Assembly: GCA_019347595.1 (NCBI GenBank) | Contig: JAHWLA010000013.1 | Location: 1 to 22,782 of the forward strand | DNA: 22,782 bases | Source of the DNA: Actinomycetota bacterium | Lineage (GTDB): Bacteria > Actinomycetota > Acidimicrobiia > Acidimicrobiales > JAHWLA01 | Direction of reading: 5' to 3' | Shown: positions 1 through 7,611 of the stretch, in pieces | Numbering within the stretch: position 1 is the first letter of the stretch | Layout of the letters: the number at the start of each line of letters is the position of its first letter | Made by a program: the position numbers and the translations under genes | Notes under the pieces: generated by a model | The model's database searches: none | What the model saw: only the letters and a program-made list of their open reading frames with translations | Told to the model about the DNA's origin: nothing

Positions 1-91
1 CGGCGTGGCTGCCGGGGCGCGCGGGGGTGCGGGGCCCGGACGTGCGCCGCGCCGGGGCCCGCTTGCGCGCGCGGTTGGCGCCGGGCCCGGG

Positions 92-141
92 GTTCTCGTT
101 GCGGAAGTGCGCGCCCTGGTGCGCACTTCCGCAACGAGAAC
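92..141. repeat. Perfect 21-bp inverted repeat (large hairpin) upstream of the aldehyde dehydrogenase
   Basis: The arms at 92-112 and 121-141 are exact reverse complements over 21 bp, starting GTTCTCGTTGCGG and ending CCGCAACGAGAAC, with an 8-nt loop at 113-120. Pairing stops at both edges. There is no T-run after the right arm, so it is not a classical intrinsic terminator, although actinobacterial terminators often lack one. It could be the terminator of a gene lying left of the window, an operator, or one copy of a dispersed palindromic repeat. I found no second copy in this window. The right arm ends 10 nt before a possible -10 hexamer (152-157) and would cover its -35 region. Confidence 0.85.
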
Positions 142-151
142 GGGGTTGGCC

Positions 152-157
152 TAAGGT
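152..157 (+). promoter_or_regulatory. Possible -10 element for the aldehyde dehydrogenase gene
   Basis: TAAGGT fits the actinobacterial -10 pattern TANNNT. It would give a leader of about 35 nt before the ATG at 199, enough to include the Shine-Dalgarno-like GAGGGG at 185-190. No clear -35 is visible, and the expected -35 position falls within the right arm of the inverted repeat at 92-141. The call rests on pattern and position only. Confidence 0.3.
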
Positions 158-198
158 GACACCACCATCAGTTTCCTTTTCCGCGAGGGGTGGCTTCG

Positions 199-1617
199 AT
201 GCAGGATCGCGACAAGCTCTACATCGACGGCGCGTGGGTGGCTTCCACGGGCGCCGGCACCATCGACGTCGTCAACTCGACGACCGAGGAGGTGATCGGC
301 CGCATCCCCGAGGGCACGGCCGACGACGTCGACCGCGCCGTGAAGGCGGCCAAGGCGGCGTTCCGTGGGTGGGCCGCCACCTCGGTGGAGGAGCGGGGCA
401 AGTACCTCCAGCGCATCACCGAGGGCCTCCAGGCCCGCATGATGGAGATCGCCCAGACGGTGTCGACCGAGGTCGGCATGCCCGTCAACCTGTCGATGAT
501 CATCCAGGCCGGGCTGCCGACCATGACCTTCGGCTCGATGCCCCAGATCGTCGACTCCTTCCCGTGGGAGGAGCAGGTCGGCAACTCGCTGATCGTTCGC
601 GAGCCCGTCGGCGTCGTGGGCTGCATCACCCCCTGGAACTACCCGCTCCACCAGATCGCCGCCAAGGTGGCGCCCGCCCTCGCCGCGGGCTGCACGGTGG
701 TGCTCAAGCCCAGCGAAGTGGCGCCGCTCAACGCCTTCATCCTGGCCGAGATCATCGACGAGGTGGGCCTGCCCGCGGGCGTGTTCAACCTCGTCACCGG
801 CGTGGGGCCGGTCGTCGGTGAAGCCATCGCCGCCCACCCCGCGGTCGACATGGTGTCGTTCACCGGCTCCACCCGCGCGGGCAAGCGCGTGAGCCAGGTG
901 GCGGCGGACAACGTCAAGCGCGTGGCCTTGGAGCTGGGCGGCAAGTCGGCGAACGTGATCCTGGACGACGCCGACTTCGAGCGGGCCGTGAGCGACGGCG
1001 TGGGCAAGTGCTTCCTCAACTCGGGCCAGACGTGCAGCGCGCTGACCCGCATGCTCGTGCCCCGCTCGCGCCTGGCCGAGGCCGAGGAGATCGCCGTGAA
1101 GGCGGCCGAGAGCTACACGCCGGGCGACCCCTTCGCCGACGGCACCCGCCTGGGGCCGCTCGTCTCCGCCGCCCAGCGCCAGCGGGTGCGCGACTACATC
1201 AACAAGGGCGTCGAGGAAGGGGCCAAGCTGCTGACCGGCGGCGCCGAGGCGCCCGAGGGGCTGGAGAAGGGCTACTTCGTGCGGCCCACGGTGTTCTCCG
1301 ACGTGCGCACAGACATGACGATCGCCCAGGAGGAGATCTTCGGGCCGGTGCTGTCGATCATCCCCTTCGACAGCGAGGACGAAGCGGTGGAGATCGCCAA
1401 CGACACCGTCTACGGGCTGGCCGGCGGCGTGTGGGCAGGCGACGCCGAGAAGGCCAAGGCGGTGGCCCGCAGGCTGCGCACCGGCCAGGTCGAGGTCAAC
1501 GGCGGGTCGTTCAACCCGCTGGCGCCCTTCGGCGGCTACAAGCAGTCGGGCGTCGGCCGCGAGCTCGGCACCCACGGCTTGGAGGAGTTCCTCGAGGTGA
1601 AGGCGCTCCAGCTCTAG
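199..1617 (+). CDS. Aldehyde dehydrogenase family protein (NAD(P)-dependent)
   Basis: The product is 472 aa, the usual length for the ALDH superfamily, which oxidises aldehydes to carboxylates with NAD(P)+ in the cytosol. The family core is intact: the PWNYP motif with Asn147, the FTGST cofactor loop, LELGGKS with general base Glu245, and GQTCSA with nucleophile Cys279. The C-terminal PFGGYKQSGVGRE motif is also present. I chose ATG 199 because GAGGGG (185-190) sits 8 nt upstream; the in-frame GTG at 190 would overlap that ribosome-binding site and add only MAS. The physiological aldehyde cannot be read from the sequence. It lies 179 bp before the ABC importer operon on the same strand, but that gap carries a separate regulatory palindrome, so I treat it as its own transcription unit. 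Confidence 0.93.
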   Translation: MQDRDKLYIDGAWVASTGAGTIDVVNSTTEEVIGRIPEGTADDVDRAVKAAKAAFRGWAATSVEERGKYLQRITEGLQARMMEIAQTVSTEVGMPVNLSMIIQAGLPTMTFGSMPQIVDSFPWEEQVGNSLIVREPVGVVGCITPWNYPLHQIAAKVAPALAAGCTVVLKPSEVAPLNAFILAEIIDEVGLPAGVFNLVTGVGPVVGEAIAAHPAVDMVSFTGSTRAGKRVSQVAADNVKRVALELGGKSANVILDDADFERAVSDGVGKCFLNSGQTCSALTRMLVPRSRLAEAEEIAVKAAESYTPGDPFADGTRLGPLVSAAQRQRVRDYINKGVEEGAKLLTGGAEAPEGLEKGYFVRPTVFSDVRTDMTIAQEEIFGPVLSIIPFDSEDEAVEIANDTVYGLAGGVWAGDAEKAKAVARRLRTGQVEVNGGSFNPLAPFGGYKQSGVGRELGTHGLEEFLEVKALQL

Positions 1618-1690
1618 CGGTTGATCGGCAGGGCGCCGCGGCCCCAAGGGGGAGGTATGCGCACGAGCCGTGCCGAAACAACCGAAGCAG

Positions 1691-1704
1691 GTGACGTCCG
1701 TCAC
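1691..1704. promoter_or_regulatory. CRP/FNR-family-like operator, GTGA-N6-TCAC
   Basis: GTGACGTCCGTCAC is a perfect palindrome apart from its two central bases: 6-bp arms GTGACG and CGTCAC. It matches the GTGA-N6-TCAC core bound by CRP/FNR-family regulators; actinobacterial GlxR and mycobacterial CRP recognise a closely related TGTGA-N6-TCACA site. It lies in the 179-bp gap before the ABC importer operon, centred about 100 nt upstream of the first start codon. No convincing -35/-10 pair was located, so activation or repression cannot be told. The site is seen directly; the regulator is inferred. Confidence 0.5.
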
Positions 1705-1796
1705 AGGATCTCATCGGGCACCATGAAGAGAGCGGGGGGGACGATCCAGCCAGATACCTGTGCCGGCCACGCCCTCCGGCGAAGGGGGATACGCAG

Positions 1797-3629
1797 ATGA
1801 GTCGCGCGACGCTGGCCCGGAGGTACGGGCCCCTGCTGGCAGTGGCGGCCGTCCAGCTTTTGATCATCGCCGTCGTCCCGTCGACCGCCCAGCGCGCCTC
1901 GGACGACACCCTCCGGACCGAGGGCGGGCGGCGAGGCCCCGGCGGTGGCAGCGAGGACGGATTCTTCGAGGAGGGCGACGACGCCGCCTTCGCCGAGGCC
2001 GGCGTCACCGAGGACGGCACGGCGGGGGGCGGCGGTGACTCGGGCGGCGGTTCCGGCGGCGGCAGTGGCGGCGGCGGTTCGGATGGCGGCGGCGGGGGCG
2101 GCGGTGGAGGCGGCGGCGGTGGCGGCGGTGGCGGTGGCGGGGACACCAGCCACTGCAAGGACGGCCGCCAGTTCGACCCGGCCATCTACCAATGGGCGCC
2201 CCCCTGCGTGCCCAAGTTCACGGGCGACAACGGCGGCGCCCCCCGGGGCACACGCGGGGTGAGCAAGGACACCATTAAGGTCGTCGCCGCGCTCGGCAAC
2301 TACGGGGCGGCGGTGCAGGCGATCCTCGAGACGCAGGGCTCGCCGAGCTTTGCCCGGTTCAGCGCCTTCGCCGAGTCGGCCGAAAAGTTCATCAACGCCA
2401 ACTACGAGCTCTACGGCCGCAAGGTCGACATCATCCCCTATCAGTTCAAGGCGACGACCGGGGGCGAGAAGGCACCCAACGACGCCGAGCTGCGCAACGA
2501 GGTCCGCCAAATCGTCCAGAAGTACAACCCCTTCGCCGTCACCTGGGCCAACTCGGTGTCGTCGGGCAGCTACGACGAGTTCAGCAAGCTCAGGGTCGTC
2601 AACCTCGGCGGCTACGGGTTCAGCGACGACTTCAACGTCGCCCGTCGCCCGTACCACTGGGACGTCCAGATGGGCGGCTACCAGCTCGCCGAGAACGTCT
2701 CCACCTGGTACTGCAACCGCATGCACGGCGGCGGCAACGCCACGGCGTCGTATGCGGGCAAGCCGGCCGACGGGAGCTTCACCAACCTCCAGAGTCGCAA
2801 GCGGACCCTCGGCATCATCACCACCGACGACGCGGAGAACCTCAAGGTGATGACCCGGGTCAAGCAGCTCCTGAAGTCGAAGTGCGGCGTGGACGTCAAC
2901 CACGAGTACAAGTACGCCCAGGACATCTCCACCCTGCCGCAGCAGCGCCAGGCGGCCTACGAAGCCATGACGAAGGGCGCCACAGCCACCACGGTGATGT
3001 GCTTCTGCGACCAGGTGGCGCCGACGTTCCTCTACAAGACGTGCACCGACAACAAGTACTTCCCGGAGCACGTCATCGTGGCCACCGGCGTCATGGACCT
3101 CGACCGCGCCGCGCAGGCCTACGACCACGGCGCCGAGTACCCGCAGAAGCCGAGCCAGCGGACGCCGCCGGGCGACGGCAAGTACGAGCAGTTCGAGAAC
3201 GCCTTCGGGCTGGCCCAGTTCCCCAAGCAGATCGCCTTCGCCCAGACCTCCGCCACACGGGTATGGAAGGCCGCCGGGAACAGCGCCGACCTGTATGCGT
3301 CGGCCGACGAGGAGCTGCACTACTACGCCATGCTCGCCGGGATGATCCAGATGGCCGGCGCCAAGCTGACGGCCTTCACGTTGGAGACAGGAGCGGCCAA
3401 GCTGGGAACGTTGGGGACGACGAGCCACGAGCATTCCAGCCAGCGCTCGCTCGGCGCGGGCGACTACACCTGGAACGACAGCCTCCGCGAGGTCTACTGG
3501 GCGCCGACAACGCCGTCCGCCTTCAACGGCGTCAAGGGGTCCTACACCTCGCTCAACGGGGGGCGTGCCTTCCTCGACGGTCGGTTCCCGAGCGGCCTGC
3601 TCGCGCTGCCCCCGAAACCGCGGCCATGA
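1797..3629 (+). CDS. Secreted ABC transporter substrate-binding protein (HAAT/Liv type) with polyglycine linker
   Basis: The product is 610 aa. A basic start and a hydrophobic stretch (about residues 10-29) form a Sec signal or signal anchor; no lipobox cysteine is seen. Residues 40-75 are acidic and Gly-rich, and 77-115 are almost wholly Gly with a few Ser and Asp. The rest resembles periplasmic-binding-protein-like proteins of the branched-chain amino acid/amide family, opening with a short cysteine-containing segment (Cys120, APPCVP, GDNGG) that I recall from actinobacterial members. Known members capture amino acids, amides or other small ligands outside the membrane; the ligand here is unknown. 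GAAGGGGG (1781-1788) is a strong ribosome-binding site 8 nt before the ATG. The stop overlaps the permease start as ATGA, and the downstream permease and ATPase genes support the role. Confidence 0.88.
   Translation: MSRATLARRYGPLLAVAAVQLLIIAVVPSTAQRASDDTLRTEGGRRGPGGGSEDGFFEEGDDAAFAEAGVTEDGTAGGGGDSGGGSGGGSGGGGSDGGGGGGGGGGGGGGGGGGGDTSHCKDGRQFDPAIYQWAPPCVPKFTGDNGGAPRGTRGVSKDTIKVVAALGNYGAAVQAILETQGSPSFARFSAFAESAEKFINANYELYGRKVDIIPYQFKATTGGEKAPNDAELRNEVRQIVQKYNPFAVTWANSVSSGSYDEFSKLRVVNLGGYGFSDDFNVARRPYHWDVQMGGYQLAENVSTWYCNRMHGGGNATASYAGKPADGSFTNLQSRKRTLGIITTDDAENLKVMTRVKQLLKSKCGVDVNHEYKYAQDISTLPQQRQAAYEAMTKGATATTVMCFCDQVAPTFLYKTCTDNKYFPEHVIVATGVMDLDRAAQAYDHGAEYPQKPSQRTPPGDGKYEQFENAFGLAQFPKQIAFAQTSATRVWKAAGNSADLYASADEELHYYAMLAGMIQMAGAKLTAFTLETGAAKLGTLGTTSHEHSSQRSLGAGDYTWNDSLREVYWAPTTPSAFNGVKGSYTSLNGGRAFLDGRFPSGLLALPPKPRP
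2025..2141 (+). repeat. GGN-codon low-complexity tract encoding the polyglycine linker
   Basis: The tract is made of GGC/GGT/GGG codons with occasional Ser or Asp codons, coding for residues 77-115 of the substrate-binding protein. It stays in frame and looks like a flexible spacer between the membrane-proximal N-terminus and the ligand-binding domain. Such trinucleotide tracts can change length by slippage and can be misassembled, so the exact glycine count should be treated with care. Confidence 0.85.
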
Positions 3630-5926
3630 CCGCAGTCACCGACCGGCTGCGCACCGTGGGCGACCGCATGACGGCCGCCCTCCAACCGGTGCGCGACCGG
3701 CGGGGCACGACGGCGTACAAGGTCGCCACCCGGGCGCTTCTCATGGTGGCGTTCCTCGTCTTCGTCGACCGCATGTGGTCGCCGAGCCCCGGCATCTACG
3801 TGCAGGGCAGCTCCATCGGCGCGCTCTACGGATTGCTCGGCGTGGGGATCATCCTCATCTACCGCACGAACCGGATCATCAACTTCGCGGCGGCCAGCCT
3901 CGGCGCCGTCCCCGCCATCGGGTTCGCCTCGCTGATGGCGCTCAAGGGCACCTCGTGGTGGATCGCCTTCCCGGCGGCCTTGGCCACCTCCGCGCTGCTC
4001 GGCTTCCTCGTCGACGTCCTCATCATCCGACGGTTCGAGAAGGCGCCCCGTCTCATCCTCACGGTGGCGACCCTGGGCGTGAGCCAGATCCTCACCTACA
4101 TCGGCCTGCTCATCCCCGGGTGGCTGGGGAACACAGCGCTCCTGGTCAGCTACCAGTCCCCGTTCACCTCGTCGACAATGCGCTTCGGGCACACCACCCT
4201 GACCGGTGACTACGGGTTCGGTCTGTTCTGCATCGTGGTGGCCACCGCCCTGCTGGCCGGCTTCCTGCGCTACACCCGCATCGGTATCGCCCTGCGGGCG
4301 TCGGCCGAGAACGCCGATCGCGCCGCCCTGCTGGGCATCCCCGTCAAGCGCGTCGAGGCGGTGGCGTGGACGATCGCCGCCCTGCTGGCGGGGCTGGCCG
4401 TGTTCGTGCGGTCCGGCATGGTCGGCGTGCCGCTCGACGGGTCGCTCGGGCCGCGCGTATTGCTGTTCGCGCTGACGGCGGCCGTGGTGGCCCGCATGGA
4501 GTCGATGATGACGTGCCTGGCGGCGGGCGCCGCCATCGGGCTCATGGCGACCGCGGCATCGGCGCACTACGGGTCCGATGCGCTGATCGCAGGCGTGATG
4601 GTCTTCGTCGTGCTCGGCGCCCTCCTCCTCCAGCGCAGCCGCATCGGGCGAGCGCACGACACCGGAGTGTCGACGTGGCAGTCGGTGCAGGAGAACCGCC
4701 CGATTCCCCAGGAGCTCGCCGGCGTCGCCACGGTCAGACGCCTCAGGGTCGGGCTCATGGTGCTGGGCGGCGCCGTGCTTGTCGGCATGCCGTGGATCGT
4801 CGGCAACACGCGTTACGGCTTCGCCTCCCTGACGCTCATCTCCGCCATCGTCGCCGTCTCCCTGGTGGTGCTGTCGGGATGGGCGGGGCAGATCAGCCTG
4901 GGGCAGTTCGGGCTCGTGGGGGTGGGCGCCGCGGTGGCCGGGAAGATGGCGGGGGAGCACAACCTCGACTTCTTCCTCGTGCTCATCGCCGCCATCGCGG
5001 TGGGCGCGCTGGTGTCGACCGTCCTCGGCATCCCCGCCCTGCGCATCCCCGGGCTCTACCTGGCGGTGGCGACCCTCGCCTTCGCGGGGGCCATGGAGCT
5101 CGTCATCCTCAATCGTCACTACTGGATCGGCAAGCTGGTGAGGCCGCACGACACCGTGCACATCGAGCCGCCGGTGCTCTGGGACCGCATCAGCCTCCTC
5201 AACGACCAGGGGACGGCGTCGTCGCGCAACTTCTACTGGCTGTGCTTGGCGGCGCTGGCGCTCGCCATGCTGGTGGCGCGGGCGTACCGGCGCAGCCGGG
5301 CCGGTCGTGCCGTCGTCGCCATCCGCGACAACACCCGGGCGGCGTCGAGCTACAGCATCAACCCCGCCCGTACCAAGCTGGCCGCCTTTGCCGTGTCTGG
5401 CGGCATGGCCGCCATGGCGGGAGTGCTGCTGGCGTACCAGACGGGCAACGTCGGGGCGTCGAGCTACGGCATCGGCCCCAGCATCTCAATCTTCGTCATC
5501 ACCGCCATCGGCGGCTTGACGTCGGTGGCGGGTGCGGTGCTGGGCGTCGTGCTGCTGGAGAGCATCCGCTACTTCGGCGAGGACTACGTCTCCAACCTCT
5601 CGCTGCTCGTCTCCGGCCCCGGGCTGCTCCTCATCCTGCTGTTCCTGCCGGGCGGGCTGGCCCAGGGCATGTTCCGCCTTCGCGACCGGTGGTTGAAGCG
5701 CCTGGCGCTGAAGCACGACATCCACGTCCCGTCGCTGGTCGCCGACCGCCGCCAGGACGAGGCCGCCGAGCGGTCGATCGTCGTGCAGGCCGAGGAGCAC
5801 GTGGAGTCCGCCGACGGCTTCGACGTGCTCAACGACCGGCGGGTGGTGTGCCCGGTGTGCGGCGAGACACTCCACCTCGACGCCGCCGCCGAGCACGAGC
5901 ACCTGCGCGTGGGAGTGGAGTCGTAA
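3626..5926 (+). CDS. Fused LivH-LivM-type ABC transporter permease with C-terminal Cys/His tail
   Basis: The product is 766 aa, about the sum of a LivH and a LivM. The N-terminal half has the LivH-like membrane core, including YRTNRIINFAAAS around Asn86. The second half, from about residue 370, is LivM-like, with the signature GWAGQISLGQFGLVGVGA near residue 418 and AVLGVVLLESIRYF further on. Both halves consist of many hydrophobic membrane segments and together should form the channel of a branched-chain-amino-acid-type importer. After the last membrane segment comes a cytosolic tail of about 80 residues ending in Cys742-x2-Cys745 with His750, His757 and His759, which looks like a small zinc-binding knuckle and is not a normal part of LivM. 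The start overlaps the binding-protein stop (ATGA) and the stop overlaps the ATPase start (TAATG), so translation is probably coupled. Confidence 0.9.
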   Translation: MTAVTDRLRTVGDRMTAALQPVRDRRGTTAYKVATRALLMVAFLVFVDRMWSPSPGIYVQGSSIGALYGLLGVGIILIYRTNRIINFAAASLGAVPAIGFASLMALKGTSWWIAFPAALATSALLGFLVDVLIIRRFEKAPRLILTVATLGVSQILTYIGLLIPGWLGNTALLVSYQSPFTSSTMRFGHTTLTGDYGFGLFCIVVATALLAGFLRYTRIGIALRASAENADRAALLGIPVKRVEAVAWTIAALLAGLAVFVRSGMVGVPLDGSLGPRVLLFALTAAVVARMESMMTCLAAGAAIGLMATAASAHYGSDALIAGVMVFVVLGALLLQRSRIGRAHDTGVSTWQSVQENRPIPQELAGVATVRRLRVGLMVLGGAVLVGMPWIVGNTRYGFASLTLISAIVAVSLVVLSGWAGQISLGQFGLVGVGAAVAGKMAGEHNLDFFLVLIAAIAVGALVSTVLGIPALRIPGLYLAVATLAFAGAMELVILNRHYWIGKLVRPHDTVHIEPPVLWDRISLLNDQGTASSRNFYWLCLAALALAMLVARAYRRSRAGRAVVAIRDNTRAASSYSINPARTKLAAFAVSGGMAAMAGVLLAYQTGNVGASSYGIGPSISIFVITAIGGLTSVAGAVLGVVLLESIRYFGEDYVSNLSLLVSGPGLLLILLFLPGGLAQGMFRLRDRWLKRLALKHDIHVPSLVADRRQDEAAERSIVVQAEEHVESADGFDVLNDRRVVCPVCGETLHLDAAAEHEHLRVGVES

Positions 5927-7611
5927 TGGGCGTCTTCTCGCGTTGGCGGGCGGCCGAGGAACCTGCGGCCGCCAACGGCAACGGCAGCCGCAACGACGAC
6001 GGGCCGATGCTGTCGTGCCGCGGCGTCGAGGTCGCCTACGGGTCGGTGCAGATCCTCTTCGGCGTCGACCTCGAGGTCGGGCGCGACGAGATCATCGCCC
6101 TGCTCGGGACCAACGGCGCGGGCAAGTCGACCCTGCTGAAGGCGATCTCGGGACTGGTGCCCACGATCGGCGGCAGGATCCACTTCGACGGCCAGGACAT
6201 CACCGGGCTGTCGGCGGTGAAGGCAGCCAAGCTCGGCATCGTGCAGGTCCCCGGCGGCAAGGCGGTGTTCCCGACCCTCACTGTGGCCGAGCACTTCACG
6301 GCGGGCACGTGGATGTACGCCAAGGAGGACCCGGCTGCCGTTCAGGCCCGCATCGACGAGGTGCTTGCCCTCTTCCCGCGACTAAGCGAGCGGTGGGACC
6401 AGATGGCGGGCAACCTCTCGGGCGGCGAGCAGCAGCAGTTGGCGCTGGGCATGGCGTTCGTCGCCAAGCCGCGGCTGCTGATCATCGACGAGCTCTCGCT
6501 CGGGCTGGCCCCCAGCGTCGTCGAGCAGCTCCTCGGCATCGTGCGCAAGATCCACGCCGGCGGCTGCCCGGTCATCCTGGTGGAGCAGTCGGTCAACGTG
6601 GCGCTGACCATCGCCAGTCGGGCGTACTTCCTGGAGAAGGGCGAGGTGCGTTTCTCCGGCCCCACCGAGGAGCTCCTCGAACGGGGCGACATCCTGCGCT
6701 CGGTGTTCCTCCAAGGCGCCGGGTCGAGCAACAGGAAGGCGGCCGCTGCGCCCAAGCGTCGGGCCGTCGTCGACCGGTCGAAGCCTGTCCTCCAGGTCGA
6801 GGAGCTCACCAAGCGCTTCGGGGGCATCACCGCGGTCGACGGCGTGTCGTTCACCTTGCACGAAGGCGAGATCCTCGGGCTCATCGGTCCCAACGGGGCG
6901 GGCAAGACGACGATCTTCGACCTGGTGTCGGGGCTCCTCCCCCTCGACGCGGGCCGCATCGCCCTCAAGGGCGTCGACGTCACCCGCTGGGGCGCCGACC
7001 GCCGGGCGCAGATCGGGCTGGGGCGCTCGTTCCAGGACGCACGGATCTTCCCTTCGATGACGGTGGCCGAGAACGTGGCCATCGGGCTGGAGCGCCACCT
7101 GGAGATCCGCGACCACCTCGCCGCCGCCCTCAACCTGCCCGCCGTGCAGGAGATGGAGGAGGACATCGCCTGGACCGTCGACGACCTCATCGAGCTCATG
7201 AGCCTGGGCGCCTTCCGCGACAAGTTCGTCTCCGAGCTGTCGACGGGCACCCGGCGGGTGGTCGACCTGGCCATGGCCATCGCCCACGACCCAGCGGTGC
7301 TCATCCTCGACGAGCCGTCGTCCGGCATCGCCCAGCGGGAGACGGAGGCGCTGGGGCCGCTGCTCAAGCGCATCCAGCGGGAGGCGGGCTGCGCCATGCT
7401 CGTCATCGAGCACGACATGCCGCTCATCACCTCGATCTCCGACGAGATCGTGGCGCTGGAGCTGGGCGCGGTCGTGGTGCAGGACACGCCTGAGAAGGTG
7501 TTGACCGATCCCCGCGTGGTGTCGGCCTACCTGGGCGGCGACCTTGACGTGATCCACCGCTCGGGGACGCCGGCGCCCACGGCCACGCGCCGCCGGCGGG
7601 TGCGAGCGTGA
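5926..7611 (+). CDS. Fused LivF-LivG-type ABC transporter ATPase (two nucleotide-binding domains)
   Basis: The product is 561 aa with two complete ABC ATPase domains, which should power the adjacent permease at the cytosolic membrane face. Domain 1 (about 27-265) is LivF-like: Walker A GTNGAGKST (61-69, Lys67), signature LSGGEQQQ from 164, Walker B LLIIDELSLGLAP with Asp188-Glu189. A linker rich in Ala, Lys and Arg follows. Domain 2 (about 285-540) is LivG-like: Walker A GPNGAGKTT (321-329, Lys327), Walker B Asp462-Glu463, and a variant signature LSTGTRR from 438 in place of LSGGQ. The variant is, to my knowledge, frequent in actinobacterial LivG-like proteins, so I expect both sites to work. 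LivF precedes LivG in the fusion. The start overlaps the permease stop and the stop overlaps the next GTG (GTGA). Confidence 0.92.
   Translation: MGVFSRWRAAEEPAAANGNGSRNDDGPMLSCRGVEVAYGSVQILFGVDLEVGRDEIIALLGTNGAGKSTLLKAISGLVPTIGGRIHFDGQDITGLSAVKAAKLGIVQVPGGKAVFPTLTVAEHFTAGTWMYAKEDPAAVQARIDEVLALFPRLSERWDQMAGNLSGGEQQQLALGMAFVAKPRLLIIDELSLGLAPSVVEQLLGIVRKIHAGGCPVILVEQSVNVALTIASRAYFLEKGEVRFSGPTEELLERGDILRSVFLQGAGSSNRKAAAAPKRRAVVDRSKPVLQVEELTKRFGGITAVDGVSFTLHEGEILGLIGPNGAGKTTIFDLVSGLLPLDAGRIALKGVDVTRWGADRRAQIGLGRSFQDARIFPSMTVAENVAIGLERHLEIRDHLAAALNLPAVQEMEEDIAWTVDDLIELMSLGAFRDKFVSELSTGTRRVVDLAMAIAHDPAVLILDEPSSGIAQRETEALGPLLKRIQREAGCAMLVIEHDMPLITSISDEIVALELGAVVVQDTPEKVLTDPRVVSAYLGGDLDVIHRSGTPAPTATRRRRVRA

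Noticed and set aside
1..91. Possible 3' end of an upstream gene
   Set aside because: Plus-strand frames are open here, but the stretch is extremely GC-rich with no recognisable protein sequence, so no gene can be supported.
151..1704. Long open frame on the minus strand opposite the aldehyde dehydrogenase (over 500 codons)
   Set aside because: Its translation is low-complexity and rich in Arg, Gly, His and Asp with no domain, as expected from the antisense of a GC-rich gene. The plus strand encodes a complete ALDH with all catalytic residues.
2025..2141. Tandem repeat array of regulatory or CRISPR type
   Set aside because: It is an in-frame GGN codon tract within a protein-coding gene, with no spacers and no fixed repeat unit.
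1701..3434. Long minus-strand frame opposite the substrate-binding protein gene
   Set aside because: It has Val/Leu/Arg/Gly-rich composition and no family motif. The plus-strand gene has a signal, a recognisable fold and operon overlaps.
3542..5161. Long minus-strand frame opposite the permease
   Set aside because: The translation is very rich in Asp, His, Arg and Gln, a known artefact of antisense reading of GC-rich membrane-protein genes.
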